64,000 bases of DNA, taken from NCBI RefSeq assembly GCF_021556485.1, contig NZ_JAKGBW010000016.1, forward strand, positions 33,668 through 97,667, written 5' to 3'. The position numbers were made by a program, and so were the translations under genes. Under the pieces are notes generated by a model. The model had not been told where the DNA came from. It did not search any database and saw only the letters and a list, made by a program, of their open reading frames with translations. This stretch comes from Oceanobacillus alkalisoli (lineage in GTDB: Bacteria > Bacillota > Bacilli > Bacillales > Amphibacillaceae). Shown here piece after piece: positions 24,719 to 33,098 of this stretch (position 1 is its first letter; each line of letters begins with the position of its first letter).

Positions 24719-25543
24719 TTAATATTTTCTTAAAAAACTTGGCTTCGTCCCGTACCATTCTTTACTGATGACATGATGGCTTGCCGTGATGATTCGTTCA
24801 ATGACCTGAGTATAGTTTGCCATAATTCGAACCGTAAAACCAGGAATAGCAAGTTTAGATATTCCAAATGAAAAGTCACCTGGTATTCCTGTAATTGTTT
24901 CATATAATTGATCGAGCAATTCATCACTCGTCTGTTCACTGACAACGATAAAGGATCCTAAATGGGTGTACCCTTCCATAAAGCCCAATTCGTTCATTTG
25001 TTGCGTTTTCGGCTCCAACTTAATATGATCGAAAGCTGCCAGTTCCCCTTCTTTGTATATCTCGGTCTTGAGGCGTAGCATATTATAGCTGAACTGCTCT
25101 CCGTCGGGTGACCAGCCGGGGGTTAGAATATCGGAATAAAGCAATGTTGCACCTTGCTCCATATGTATGACATTTTTTTGATGATATCTAGCATCTTTAT
25201 AAGCTATGAGAGCATCCGGCAAATATTCCAGATAACTATTCTTCCCCATATGGAAGTGTGTTTCCTGATATACTTCTTTGTTCGGTGTTTTATAGACTTT
25301 TGTCGCGGACTGTGTGGTGAGCGTGAGCTGTGCTTCTTCTTCAAGGTTCACTTTCATCCGGTACGTGTCACCGTCCAAATAGCCGCCGCCAGGATTCAGC
25401 AAGTAATAACATGGAAATGCTCCCTTGTTAAAATAGACAGGGCGCATCACTTTAAATGCACCCTGGAAGTAAACATTTTTAGCGACGCTTCTGCCCTCTC
25501 TGTTTTCCATGTCTAGCTCAAGAACGCCTGTCCATTTAGACAT
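24719..25543 (-). CDS. ureD: Urease accessory protein UreD
   Basis: The 274-residue protein is the scaffold (UreH/UreD) that binds apo-urease with UreF and UreG so that nickel can reach the active site. Family blocks are [18 protein letters not shown] near residue 47, [13 protein letters not shown] near 76 and the segment [19 protein letters not shown] near 133. Its ATG overlaps the ureG stop by 8 bases. It is the last urease gene, with the nickel transporter 60 bases downstream. Confidence 0.95.
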   Translation of the reverse strand: MSKWTGVLELDMENREGRSVAKNVYFQGAFKVMRPVYFNKGAFPCYYLLNPGGGYLDGDTYRMKVNLEEEAQLTLTTQSATKVYKTPNKEVYQETHFHMGKNSYLEYLPDALIAYKDARYHQKNVIHMEQGATLLYSDILTPGWSPDGEQFSYNMLRLKTEIYKEGELAAFDHIKLEPKTQQMNELGFMEGYTHLGSFIVVSEQTSDELLDQLYETITGIPGDFSFGISKLAIPGFTVRIMANYTQVIERIITASHHVISKEWYGTKPSFLRKY

Positions 25544-26156
25544 CTTGACCCAATCCTTTTAACAAGGCATGTTTATTAATCCAGTCGACTACTTCATCCA
25601 GTCCTTCATCATCTTTCAGGTTCGTGAAGATAAATGGTTTATCTCCGCGGAACACTTTCGTATCGGATTCCATCACCTCAAGACTTGCACCGACATATGG
25701 AGCTAGATCTGTTTTATTGATAATGAATAGATCCGACTTGATCATCCCTTGACCACCTTTACGGGGAATCTTCTCCCCCTGGGCGACGTCGATGATATAG
25801 ATGGAGAAATCGACAAGCTCCGGACTGAAGGTAGCAGCAAGGTTGTCACCGCCGCTTTCAATGAACATCAATTCGATATCCGGGTGTCTCTCCGTCAGCT
25901 CATCAATTGCCGCAAAGTTCATGGAAGCATCTTCCCTGATTGCTGTATGCGGGCAGCCTCCAGTTTCCACTCCGACGATCCGCTCTTCCGGCAGGACACC
26001 ATTTTCGACTAAGATTTTCGCGTCTTCTTTCGTATAAATGTCATTTGTAATAACCGCCATACTCACTTTACCGTTCAATGCGCGGGTGATTTTTTCGACT
26101 AACATCGTTTTCCCAGCACCAACTGGGCCTCCGACGCCAATTTTAATAGGTTCCAT
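25536..26156 (-). CDS. ureG: Urease accessory GTPase UreG
   Basis: The start is placed at 26156, giving 206 residues, the usual family length; upstream in-frame starts add a poorly conserved leader. The protein hydrolyses GTP to drive nickel insertion. P-loop GGPVGAGKT lies near residue 8, the metal-binding Cys-Pro-His is in [18 protein letters not shown] near residue 70, and [10 protein letters not shown] provides the guanine-binding NKxD motif. It is separated from ureF by an inserted R2 repeat. Confidence 0.95.
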   Translation of the reverse strand: MEPIKIGVGGPVGAGKTMLVEKITRALNGKVSMAVITNDIYTKEDAKILVENGVLPEERIVGVETGGCPHTAIREDASMNFAAIDELTERHPDIELMFIESGGDNLAATFSPELVDFSIYIIDVAQGEKIPRKGGQGMIKSDLFIINKTDLAPYVGASLEVMESDTKVFRGDKPFIFTNLKDDEGLDEVVDWINKHALLKGLGQDV

Positions 26157-26196
26157 ATAAGCATACATCCTTTCTTCATTTGATTGTTTTATCACG

Positions 26197-26342
26197 TATT
26201 AACGGTCAGCAATACCCCACCTCTAAATAGGAGGAAAGCCCAACATATGAAGGTGGGGGATAAACAGTCCGTAAATCCCTGATTCTGCTCAACTAACATT
26301 CCGTGGGGATGTAAGGAAAACCCCACGGAATGAAGTTTCACT
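26197..26342 (-). repeat. Hairpin repeat R2, copy 3, inside the urease operon
   Basis: The reverse strand reads from AAAGTGAAACTTCATTCCG to GACCGTTAATACGTGAT. It has hairpin one (CATTCCGTGGGG with CCCCACGGAATG) and hairpin two (CCCCCACCT with AGGTGGGG, framed by ACGG/CCGT). It fills the gap between the ureF stop and ureG. It is the most complete copy in the window. Confidence 0.8.
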
Positions 26343-27029
26343 TTATGAACTGAAAATACGGATTCCGACACGCTCATGCTGCATTTGTGATAATTCAAGC
26401 CCTGGGGACACGATACCGAACTCTGACTCCTCCAACTGCATAATCTTTTCCGTCGCTTGTTTTAATTCCGCTTGAAAGGCATAAATGATTTTCTGTCCCG
26501 TCGTTTGACCGAGCGGAATTGCTCGGACTGCATTTTGCACCAAGCTTACGACGGTCGAATATAAATAATAGAGAATCGTCGTCTCTTTCTCGACATTTAA
26601 ATCATGTCCAACAATTGTAAAGGCGAGTGCCGAATGTCCGAAAGCCTGTTTGTTTTTTATTTTTTCTTTATACGTAGCAAGGAGTGGTATTTGATAGATG
26701 GATTCAGCGATATCCAACATCCGGTCTCCCATCCGCTGGGTTCCGTCTCGTGATTCCCTTGCAAGATTTTGCACGGTAAGTATCCGATCCAATTCCCACA
26801 ATCGATTCAATTCATCGTCATTCAGTGCTTCATAGGCCATGCGTGCCGCCAATCCATCTGCAAATGTGAGCTGTTCATGCAGATAAACGTTCAGCCAATC
26901 CGTAAATGTCGCTGCATCTTTCACAATATCTTTTTGAATATACGTTTCGAGGCCGAACGATTGACTGAATGCCCCGTTAGGAAAATTGGAATCGCAAAGC
27001 TGTAATAAAGAAAGAGCTTGACTAGTCAT
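26343..27029 (-). CDS. ureF: Urease accessory protein UreF
   Basis: The 228-residue, all-helical protein acts with UreD as the gate between UreG and apo-urease. Typical blocks are [20 protein letters not shown] near residue 7, QDLARES-like [17 protein letters not shown] near 92, and [14 protein letters not shown] near 131. Its start overlaps the ureE stop by a few bases. The stop codon lies directly against repeat R2. Confidence 0.95.
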   Translation of the reverse strand: MTSQALSLLQLCDSNFPNGAFSQSFGLETYIQKDIVKDAATFTDWLNVYLHEQLTFADGLAARMAYEALNDDELNRLWELDRILTVQNLARESRDGTQRMGDRMLDIAESIYQIPLLATYKEKIKNKQAFGHSALAFTIVGHDLNVEKETTILYYLYSTVVSLVQNAVRAIPLGQTTGQKIIYAFQAELKQATEKIMQLEESEFGIVSPGLELSQMQHERVGIRIFSS

Positions 27030-27477
27030 GGCTATGACCTATATGACGAAATGCTTGTTTTACTTTCCGTTCTTCTCGTTTGAAGGGGATATCCATTTCC
27101 CGCAACAACTCTTCTACGAGATAATCGTATTGGACAAGCATGTCAGACATTTCAAATTGTGCCGGTAAGTGACGATTGCCGAGCTGATGGGCGATTGTTC
27201 CCATTTCCTGCATATCTCGAGGGCTGATTACAATTAAATCATCGCTCATCACATCGATAATAATCATATTTTCTTCATCCATAAATAAAATATCGCCGGC
27301 CATCAAATCCTTTGGATCCTTCAAGCGGATTCCAAGTTCCCTGCCATGATCTGTTTCCACTCGCTGAATTCGTTTCATCAAATGGTCACTCTCTAAATAA
27401 ACCTTTTCTTTATGGCGTTTCTCAAGCTCCGCAGGGTCTAAATCCTTTATATTTGCTATCACTTTTTCCACTATCAA
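27022..27477 (-). CDS. ureE: Urease accessory nickel chaperone UreE
   Basis: The 151-residue protein delivers nickel to UreG. The N-terminal domain ([18 protein letters not shown]) and the metal-binding C-terminal domain with [17 protein letters not shown] are visible. It ends FRHIGHSHD, a short histidine tail of three His, compared with the long polyhistidine tail of some enterobacterial UreE. The start is a TTG with GAGGTGAAG in front. Confidence 0.94.
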   Translation of the reverse strand: MIVEKVIANIKDLDPAELEKRHKEKVYLESDHLMKRIQRVETDHGRELGIRLKDPKDLMAGDILFMDEENMIIIDVMSDDLIVISPRDMQEMGTIAHQLGNRHLPAQFEMSDMLVQYDYLVEELLREMDIPFKREERKVKQAFRHIGHSHD

Positions 27478-27488
27478 TTCGCTTCACC

Positions 27489-29207
27489 TCAAAATAAGAA
27501 ATAACGTTGGCCAAGTGGCACTTCATCTACAGGTTCACATGTAATAAGTTCTCCATCGATCTTCACTTCATACGTTTGTGGATCGACATCAATATCAGGA
27601 GTCGCATCATTCAATTTCATATCCTTCTTCGTCAGCTGACGAATGTTTTTCACTGGCAAAATAACTTTTTCAAGGCCTAGCTTTTCTTTGATGTTGTCAT
27701 CATAAGCAGCCTGGGAAACAAAGGTCATCGAGCTTTGAGACAGCCCCTTACCGAATTGTGCGAACATTGGGCGATAAATGAGCGGCTGTGGTGTCGGGAT
27801 AGTAGCATTCGGGTCTCCCATTACACTTTGAACAACCATGCCACTTTTCAGAATCATTTCCGGTTTCGCTCCGAAAAACTTTGGATCCCATAAAACGAGG
27901 TCAGCCATCTTTCCGACTTCGACCGATCCGACGTATTCATCAATTCCGTGAGCAATTGCAGGGTTGATGGTATATTTTGCGACGTAACGCTTCACCCGGT
28001 TGTTATCCGCATATTTGCCGTCACCTTCAAGAAGGCCGCGTTGTTTCTTCATTTTATGGGCTGTTTGCCATGTCCGGAGTGCAACTTCACCAATTCGCCC
28101 CATCGCCTGGGCATCCGAACTTGTAATACTGAACACACCGATATCCTGTAAAATGTCTTCCGCTGCGATCGTTTCATTACGGATCCGTGAATCCGCAAAC
28201 GCAATATCCTCGGGGACCGATGGATTTAAGTTGTGTGCAACCATCACCATATCGAGGTGTTCATCGATTGTGTTTATCGTATAAGGCAAGGTCGGGTTCG
28301 TTGATGCAGGCAAGACATTCATATAGCCGGCAGATTTGATCAAGTCGGGCGCATGTCCCCCACCAGCACCTTCTGTATGATACATATGGATACTGCGTCC
28401 TTTGATTGCCTTCATCGTATCTTCAAAAAATCCGCTCTCATTCAACGTGTCCGCATGCAGTGCAATTTGAACATCAAATTCATCGGCTACAGTGAGTGAA
28501 TGGTCAAGTACGGAAGGGGTCGCTCCCCAATCCTCATGAACTTTCAAGCCGATTGCACCCGCTATAATCTGTTCCGCAAGCGGATCCTTTGCTGCTGCGT
28601 GTCCCTTTCCTGTTAAGCCGACATTAATCGGGAGGCCTTCCACAGCCCCGAGCATGGAATGGATATGCCATGGTCCCGGTGTCGCTGTGGTTGCCCTGGA
28701 ACCAGCTCCTGGACCTGCCCCTCCACCGATCAGTGTCGTTGTTCCCGCTGCAAGCGCAACAGCCACCTGATCCGGATTAATGAAGTGGACATGGGTGTCA
28801 ATCGCACCAGCAGTGACGATCTTCCCTTCACCGGAAATAACTTCTGTTCCTGCCCCAACGATAATATCGACTTTATCCTGGACTAACGGGTTCCCGGCTT
28901 TTCCGATACCGGAAATCTTGCCATCCCGCATCGCGATATCAGCTTTATAGATCCCTGTGTAATCAACAATGAGCGCATTCGTGATCACCGTGTCAGGTAC
29001 ACGTTCATCTTCTTCCCTTGTTATGTAAGGGTGCTGGCCCATTCCATCGCGGATGACCTTCCCGCCGCCGAATACGACTTCTTCTCCGTATTTCGCATAA
29101 TCTTTTTCAACCTGTATAAATAAATCTGTATCTCCAAGCCGGACAGAATCCCCCGTTGTCGGACCATACATCTGTGCATACTGCTCTCGCGACATCTTAA
29201 AACTCAT
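27489..29207 (-). CDS. ureC: Urease alpha subunit (catalytic)
   Basis: The 572-residue subunit hydrolyses urea to ammonia and carbamate using two nickel ions. The lysine that is carbamylated to bridge them lies in [15 protein letters not shown] near residue 220; His ligands lie in THVHFINPD near 137 and in GAGGGHAPD near 280. The mobile flap reads [13 protein letters not shown]: the flap cysteine of most ureases is Ala here (residue 324), the catalytic His follows (325), and the next His is Asn. The length is standard. The ATG overlaps the ureB stop as ATGA. Confidence 0.97.
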   Translation of the reverse strand: MSFKMSREQYAQMYGPTTGDSVRLGDTDLFIQVEKDYAKYGEEVVFGGGKVIRDGMGQHPYITREEDERVPDTVITNALIVDYTGIYKADIAMRDGKISGIGKAGNPLVQDKVDIIVGAGTEVISGEGKIVTAGAIDTHVHFINPDQVAVALAAGTTTLIGGGAGPGAGSRATTATPGPWHIHSMLGAVEGLPINVGLTGKGHAAAKDPLAEQIIAGAIGLKVHEDWGATPSVLDHSLTVADEFDVQIALHADTLNESGFFEDTMKAIKGRSIHMYHTEGAGGGHAPDLIKSAGYMNVLPASTNPTLPYTINTIDEHLDMVMVAHNLNPSVPEDIAFADSRIRNETIAAEDILQDIGVFSITSSDAQAMGRIGEVALRTWQTAHKMKKQRGLLEGDGKYADNNRVKRYVAKYTINPAIAHGIDEYVGSVEVGKMADLVLWDPKFFGAKPEMILKSGMVVQSVMGDPNATIPTPQPLIYRPMFAQFGKGLSQSSMTFVSQAAYDDNIKEKLGLEKVILPVKNIRQLTKKDMKLNDATPDIDVDPQTYEVKIDGELITCEPVDEVPLGQRYFLF

Positions 29208-29527
29208 CGATTATCCCCCTTATCAAGCGGACCATCCACTTTATTATGGAAGCCATATACTTCTCTTTCGCCAGCAAAGTCAATAAGCTGGATCTCTTTC
29301 TCATCGCCTGGTTCAAAGCGGACCGCAGCCCCTGCTGGTATATTCAACCGTTTCCCATAAGCTTTCTCTCGGGTAAACGCTAATGCATTATTCACTTCAT
29401 AAAAATGATAGTGCGATCCGACTTGAATCGGCCTGTCTCCTTCATTCACGACAAATAGGTTAAGATTTTCCGTACCTTCATTACAGACAATATCTTCTTC
29501 TTTTAAAATATATTCTCCTGGAATCAT
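29204..29527 (-). CDS. ureB: Urease beta subunit
   Basis: The 107-residue structural subunit starts [18 protein letters not shown] and contains [18 protein letters not shown] near residue 33 and the loop [13 protein letters not shown] near the end. In Bacillus-type ureases it is a separate chain between gamma and alpha. It assembles with UreA and UreC into the (abc)3 trimer. The stop overlaps ureC. Confidence 0.97.
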   Translation of the reverse strand: MIPGEYILKEEDIVCNEGTENLNLFVVNEGDRPIQVGSHYHFYEVNNALAFTREKAYGKRLNIPAGAAVRFEPGDEKEIQLIDFAGEREVYGFHNKVDGPLDKGDNR

Positions 29528-29566
29528 TTGTGATCTCCTTTCTTACAATTAGTTGCGTCTTAAAGA

Positions 29567-29869
29567 TTATCGTATCGGATTATGTACGGTCACTAACTTT
29601 GTGCCATCCGGAAATGTCGCTTCCACTTGGATATCAGGAATCATTTCCGGGATTCCATCCATGACATCTTCCCTGCTTAAAATCGTTGCGCCATATTCCA
29701 TCAATTCTGCCACTGTCTTCCCGTCCCTTGCCCCCTCCACTACTTCATACGTAATGAGGGCAACAGCTTCTGGATGATTCAGCTTTAAACCGCGGTCTTT
29801 ACGCCTTCTAGCCAAGTCAGCAGCAACAACAATCCATAGTTTTTCTTTTTCACGTGGTGATAGTTGCAT
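29567..29869 (-). CDS. ureA: Urease gamma subunit
   Basis: The 100-residue subunit starts [20 protein letters not shown] and shows [20 protein letters not shown] and [20 protein letters not shown], all highly conserved. TAGGAGGAAGG is the ribosome site. It is the first gene of the block ureA-B-C-E-F-G-D and the nickel transporter, so the promoter should lie in 29880-30030. Confidence 0.97.
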   Translation of the reverse strand: MQLSPREKEKLWIVVAADLARRRKDRGLKLNHPEAVALITYEVVEGARDGKTVAELMEYGATILSREDVMDGIPEMIPDIQVEATFPDGTKLVTVHNPIR

Positions 29870-29979
29870 TTACCTTCCTCCTAAGTTTTTCAATTGTTCT
29901 AGTTATACCCATACAGAGCACATAAGAAACATATTTGCGCTTCTTCTTTCTTTTAAAAAAAGACTTCAAAACAATAGTT

Positions 29980-29995
29980 TGTTAACCAAATCACA
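29980..29995. promoter_or_regulatory. TnrA/GlnR-like box upstream of ureA (weak)
   Basis: TGTTA and TCACA, separated by 6 bases, form a near match to the TGTNA-N7-TNACA nitrogen-control box; the spacer is one base short. It lies about 110 bases upstream of ureA, and a -10-like TATAAC occurs on the reverse strand at 29907-29902. Nitrogen control of urease is common in Bacillus. Confidence 0.3.
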
Positions 29996-30036
29996 AACAT
30001 TGCAAGTATAGATATATTCAGTTTTTAAATGCTTTC

Positions 30037-30267
30037 ATTCAGCGTAAGTGTCCGAACCATTCTTCCGGGGGTTCGCAGTCTAGACCTGAGCAGGGAACGT
30101 TTTTTTTCCGAGGCAGGCTAAGTTCGCCACGTCCTGTGGAAACGCCCGCATTAGCATGTCCTGTGCGTCAAGGCTGAGGCCGTGCCCGTGGAAAGCATCC
30201 GTCCTTTGGGCAACGGAACGGTCATTAGGACTCATAACTAGTGAATGCGTAAACACTTACGCTGAGT
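30037..30267. repeat. GC-rich repeat R3 with 15-bp inverted ends, copy 1
   Basis: The ends ATTCAGCGTAAGTGT and ACACTTACGCTGAGT match in 14 of 15 positions. The inside is more G+C-rich than its surroundings. The same end (CAGCGTAAGTGTCCGAA) occurs at 59789, with ACGCTGAATGAAAGC at 60202. No coding capacity is seen. Confidence 0.7.
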
Positions 30268-30338
30268 GATATCAATAATACTTCATTGATTTAAGTCTTT
30301 AGTAAGGTTGAGCGGTATTAATTTTTCAGGTACAAACT

Positions 30339-30444
30339 AATGAATTTCATAATACGTATTTAATGCTTTATCATCATCATATGTAGTTGGTTCGTTCCCA
30401 ACTACATGATGGAAAGGCGACTTTGGTGATTATGAAATTCATTC
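30339..30444 (+). repeat. MITE-like palindromic repeat R1, copy C (106 bp)
   Basis: Same orientation as copy A. Both inverted ends are kept, but the inner hairpin is shorter by about ten bases and has several changes (ATCATCATCATATG). Confidence 0.85.
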
Positions 30445-30662
30445 AAACATTAAATCTTTTCATAAATTAATTGGGTCGATGGTTATTAAAGCTTTCGAGA
30501 TGAGGAATCTCGTATACAAGTAAGAAAGAAGAAGGGAATGTTTCTTACTGCTGTTCCATCTTAATTTGAGTTGGGTATATACAATGCGTACAGCTCATAT
30601 AGCTCTACTCTAAGCTATTATAAGATTTTCTCGAAAAAAAGCAAACAATACCCTTTTACTGT
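30445..30662. other. Gene-free stretch upstream of the gntR gene
   Basis: AT-rich DNA with one modest inverted segment (GAGATGAGGAATCTC near 30499) and no coding frame of note. Confidence 0.4.
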
Positions 30663-30704
30663 GATATATTGCATATTTCATTTCGCTGCCATTTCGTATA
30701 TACT
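30663..30704 (+). promoter_or_regulatory. gntR promoter with a motif shared with brnQ
   Basis: -35 TTTCAT (30676-30681) and -10 TATACT (30699-30704) have a 17-base spacer. The 14-mer GATATATTGCATAT (30663-30676) borders the -35 box and recurs exactly, reversed, in the brnQ upstream region (32936-32949). It is a candidate binding site for this GntR protein. Confidence 0.6.
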
Positions 30705-30735
30705 AGATCTATTAGATAAATAAGGAGGTAAAAGG

Positions 30736-31398
30736 ATGCCAATCCCTGAAAATCATTCTACATCCGCCCCGTTAACAGCGAAAGATCATGCGTATAATCA
30801 AATTCAACAATGGATTATTGATGGTACCCTCCTACCCGGAGAGAAAATAAATGATACGGAGCTCGCGAAAGCCCTTGGAGTCAGCCGGACACCAATAAGG
30901 GAAGCTTTACAAATTCTTGAAACAGAAGGATTTGTAGAAATGTTCCCTGGTAAAGCTACTCAAGTTACGGAAATTAATCGAGATTCTATCCATGATTTAC
31001 TTCCACCCCTTGCTTCTTTACAGGTTCTCGCAACAGAACTTGCAAGCGAGAAGGTTGATGAATCGATTATTCAAGAATTGGAAGATGTTAATGAACGGTT
31101 TGAAGCAGCAATCCAATCGGAAAACTATTATTCTGCATTGAAGATTGACGAATCCTTTCATCAAGTAATCGTGGATGCTGCTGATAATCCATATATTACA
31201 CAGTTCCTTCGTTCACTCCAAGCACATGTACGAAGACATTTTTTTCATAATGGAATTATTCTTACAGACGCGTCAATCGCCGATCATCGGAACATCATCA
31301 ATCTTTTAAATGAACAGAAGCCAAAGGAAGCAGCTGAAATTATGCAAAATAATTGGCTGCGAACATTGGACATTCTTACTGGAGACCGACGTGGTTAG
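30736..31398 (+). CDS. GntR-family regulator with FCD ligand domain
   Basis: The 220-residue protein has an N-terminal winged helix (HAYNQIQQWIIDGTLLPGEK and KALGVSRTPIREALQILE) and a helical FCD domain from about residue 85, with the metal/ligand positions in ALKIDESFHQVIVDAADNP and a late His in ADHRNI. FadR-type regulators of this class sense small organic acids or amino acid derivatives. AAGGAGGTAAAAGG precedes the ATG. It faces brnQ tail to tail, shares a terminator with it, and both promoter regions carry the same 14-mer, so it may control branched-chain amino acid uptake. Confidence 0.9.
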   Translation: MPIPENHSTSAPLTAKDHAYNQIQQWIIDGTLLPGEKINDTELAKALGVSRTPIREALQILETEGFVEMFPGKATQVTEINRDSIHDLLPPLASLQVLATELASEKVDESIIQELEDVNERFEAAIQSENYYSALKIDESFHQVIVDAADNPYITQFLRSLQAHVRRHFFHNGIILTDASIADHRNIINLLNEQKPKEAAEIMQNNWLRTLDILTGDRRG

Positions 31399-31450
31399 TA
31401 ATAATTTTAGGTATCCACAGTATTTTTTACAGTTTCCTATGTGAAAAAAA

Positions 31451-31480
31451 GACCCTCGTATGAAGCTTCATACGAGGGTC
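31451..31480. terminator. Bidirectional terminator between gntR and brnQ
   Basis: A perfectly self-complementary 30-bp block centred on GAAGCTTC has seven A before it and six T after it. It serves both converging genes. Confidence 0.92.
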
Positions 31481-31500
31481 TTTTTTAAATAATCATTCTC

Positions 31501-32862
31501 TTAATTGACATTGGTCGCTGCCGGACTTCCGGTCACTCTTGCAATAATTCCTGTGATTAAGATGACAACAAGTGCCGGGACTAGCCAACCAAGCCCTTCA
31601 TTATAAAGCGGTAAAAAGGACTCGTAAAAATCAAGTACTGGTACCATGAATGCAAAGTCAGCAATTTCCAATGTTCCTGTAAGTGTTTTTAAACCGTCAA
31701 AGATACTGATTAAGAAAGTCACCCCAATTGTTGCCACATACACAATACGTGCGTGATTGAATAGTGGTGATAGAAATGTCAGGATCATCAACACAATCGC
31801 TAACGGGTATAAGAACATTAATACTGGAATTGAAAATGAAATAATATTCGTTAAGCCAAAGTTCGCAATGATAAATGTAATGGTTGAGAAAAAGACAACA
31901 AGTACTTTATAGCTAATCTTCGGGAATAACGTATTGAAATATTCCGCATTCGCAGTAACTAATCCGATTGCTGTCGTTAAACAAGCAAGAATAATCATGA
32001 CTGCGAGCAACAATGAACCTACATTTCCAAAATAATGGGATGCTGCACCACTTAGAACAGGACCTCCGTTATCGAATAGCCCCAATGTGCCTACTGTCGT
32101 GGAACCTAAATATGCAATCCCTAAATAAATGATACCTAATAATGTAATCGCAACAAGACCAGACTTTGTTGCAGCAGATAAAATCTGACCTTTATCTTTA
32201 ATGCCCAATGCTTTAATCGCATTAATTACAATAATAGCAAACACTAGTGACGCAAGGGCATCCATCGTATTATAACCTTCCAAGAATCCTGTGACGAAAG
32301 CTCCGCTCGTATAGCCTTCTTGAGCTTCACCTATCGCACTCATCGGATTGAAAAATGCTACGATTAATAGAACTGCTAGTAATAGCACGAGAGCTGGCGC
32401 TAGAATTTTACCGACGTTATTTACTAATTTAGCCGGATATAGTGAAAATACGAGTGTAATAGCAAAAAATATTAATGTAAAAATAAGAAGTCCAGTCTGT
32501 TCAGAGCCTTCCGGAACGAACGGCAGAATTCCCACTTCATAAGCAACTGTTCCTGTTCTTGGCGCTGCAAAGAATGGTCCAATTGTTAAATAAAGCAACG
32601 CTGTAAAAAATATTCCATAAGCCGGATGTACTCTGCTTGATAGTTCTTGCAAGTTCGCACTTCCTGAAATGGCAATCGCAATAACTCCAAGTAGCGGCAG
32701 TCCGACTCCGGTAATCAGGAATCCAATAATGGCCGGCCATAAATTCTCTCCTGCATATTGTCCGAGTTGTGCCGGGAAAATTAAGTTCCCCGCTCCAAAG
32801 AATAATGCAAATAACATAAAACCTATTGCTGTATACGCGGACAATGATACTTTGTCTTTCAT
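31501..32862 (-). CDS. brnQ: Branched-chain amino acid carrier BrnQ
   Basis: The start is set at the ATG at 32862, with GGGGGAAGG in front, giving 453 residues. The protein is a sodium- or proton-coupled symporter for Leu, Ile and Val with about 12 membrane segments. The N-terminal FMLFALFFGAGNLIFPAQLG and later GFLEGYNTMDALASLVFAI are characteristic of the family. It is monocistronic. An extra 27 in-frame codons upstream lack family resemblance. Confidence 0.94.
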   Translation of the reverse strand: MKDKVSLSAYTAIGFMLFALFFGAGNLIFPAQLGQYAGENLWPAIIGFLITGVGLPLLGVIAIAISGSANLQELSSRVHPAYGIFFTALLYLTIGPFFAAPRTGTVAYEVGILPFVPEGSEQTGLLIFTLIFFAITLVFSLYPAKLVNNVGKILAPALVLLLAVLLIVAFFNPMSAIGEAQEGYTSGAFVTGFLEGYNTMDALASLVFAIIVINAIKALGIKDKGQILSAATKSGLVAITLLGIIYLGIAYLGSTTVGTLGLFDNGGPVLSGAASHYFGNVGSLLLAVMIILACLTTAIGLVTANAEYFNTLFPKISYKVLVVFFSTITFIIANFGLTNIISFSIPVLMFLYPLAIVLMILTFLSPLFNHARIVYVATIGVTFLISIFDGLKTLTGTLEIADFAFMVPVLDFYESFLPLYNEGLGWLVPALVVILITGIIARVTGSPAATNVN

Positions 32863-32935
32863 GTTCCTTCCCCCTAGATGATCATTAATTAGCTCGGTTG
32901 ATTGAATTATCAAACAATTATATTCAATTTGAGCT

Positions 32936-32989
32936 ATATGCAATATATCGGTTGAAATCTACTATACTACCTTTCTATGTAAAAAACAA
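32936..32989 (-). promoter_or_regulatory. brnQ promoter with candidate GntR site
   Basis: On the reverse strand -35 TTGTTT (32989-32984) and -10 TATAGT (32966-32961) are 17 bases apart. The 14-mer GATATATTGCATAT, identical to that before gntR, lies right at the predicted transcript start (32949-32936), where binding would repress. Confidence 0.6.
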
Positions 32990-33033
32990 TAGTCAAACAG
33001 CAAATTATTAGATATTTTCCTCTAACTGAAAAT

Positions 33034-33095
33034 CGGGACATTGGGGCGAGAGGCGCTGTCCCAAATGGGACAATGCCTCTCGCCCCAATGTCCCG
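33034..33095. terminator. Large nested palindrome after glgP
   Basis: Outer arms of 21 bases (33034-33054 and 33075-33095, starting CGGGACATTGGGGCGAGAGG) match perfectly. The loop itself contains TGTCCC-AAAT-GGGACA. There is no T run, so it may act as an mRNA 3' end stabiliser or a two-way terminator for the glycogen operon and brnQ side. Confidence 0.75.
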
Positions 33096-33098
33096 CTG

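Noticed and set aside
32863-32935. T-box or amino acid riboswitch before brnQ
   Set aside because: The leader is too short and lacks a T-box sequence or a terminator stem.
33034-33095. Replication or phage attachment site
   Set aside because: Large palindrome, but it is shared with other gene ends and there is no integrase, tRNA or DnaA-box cluster nearby.
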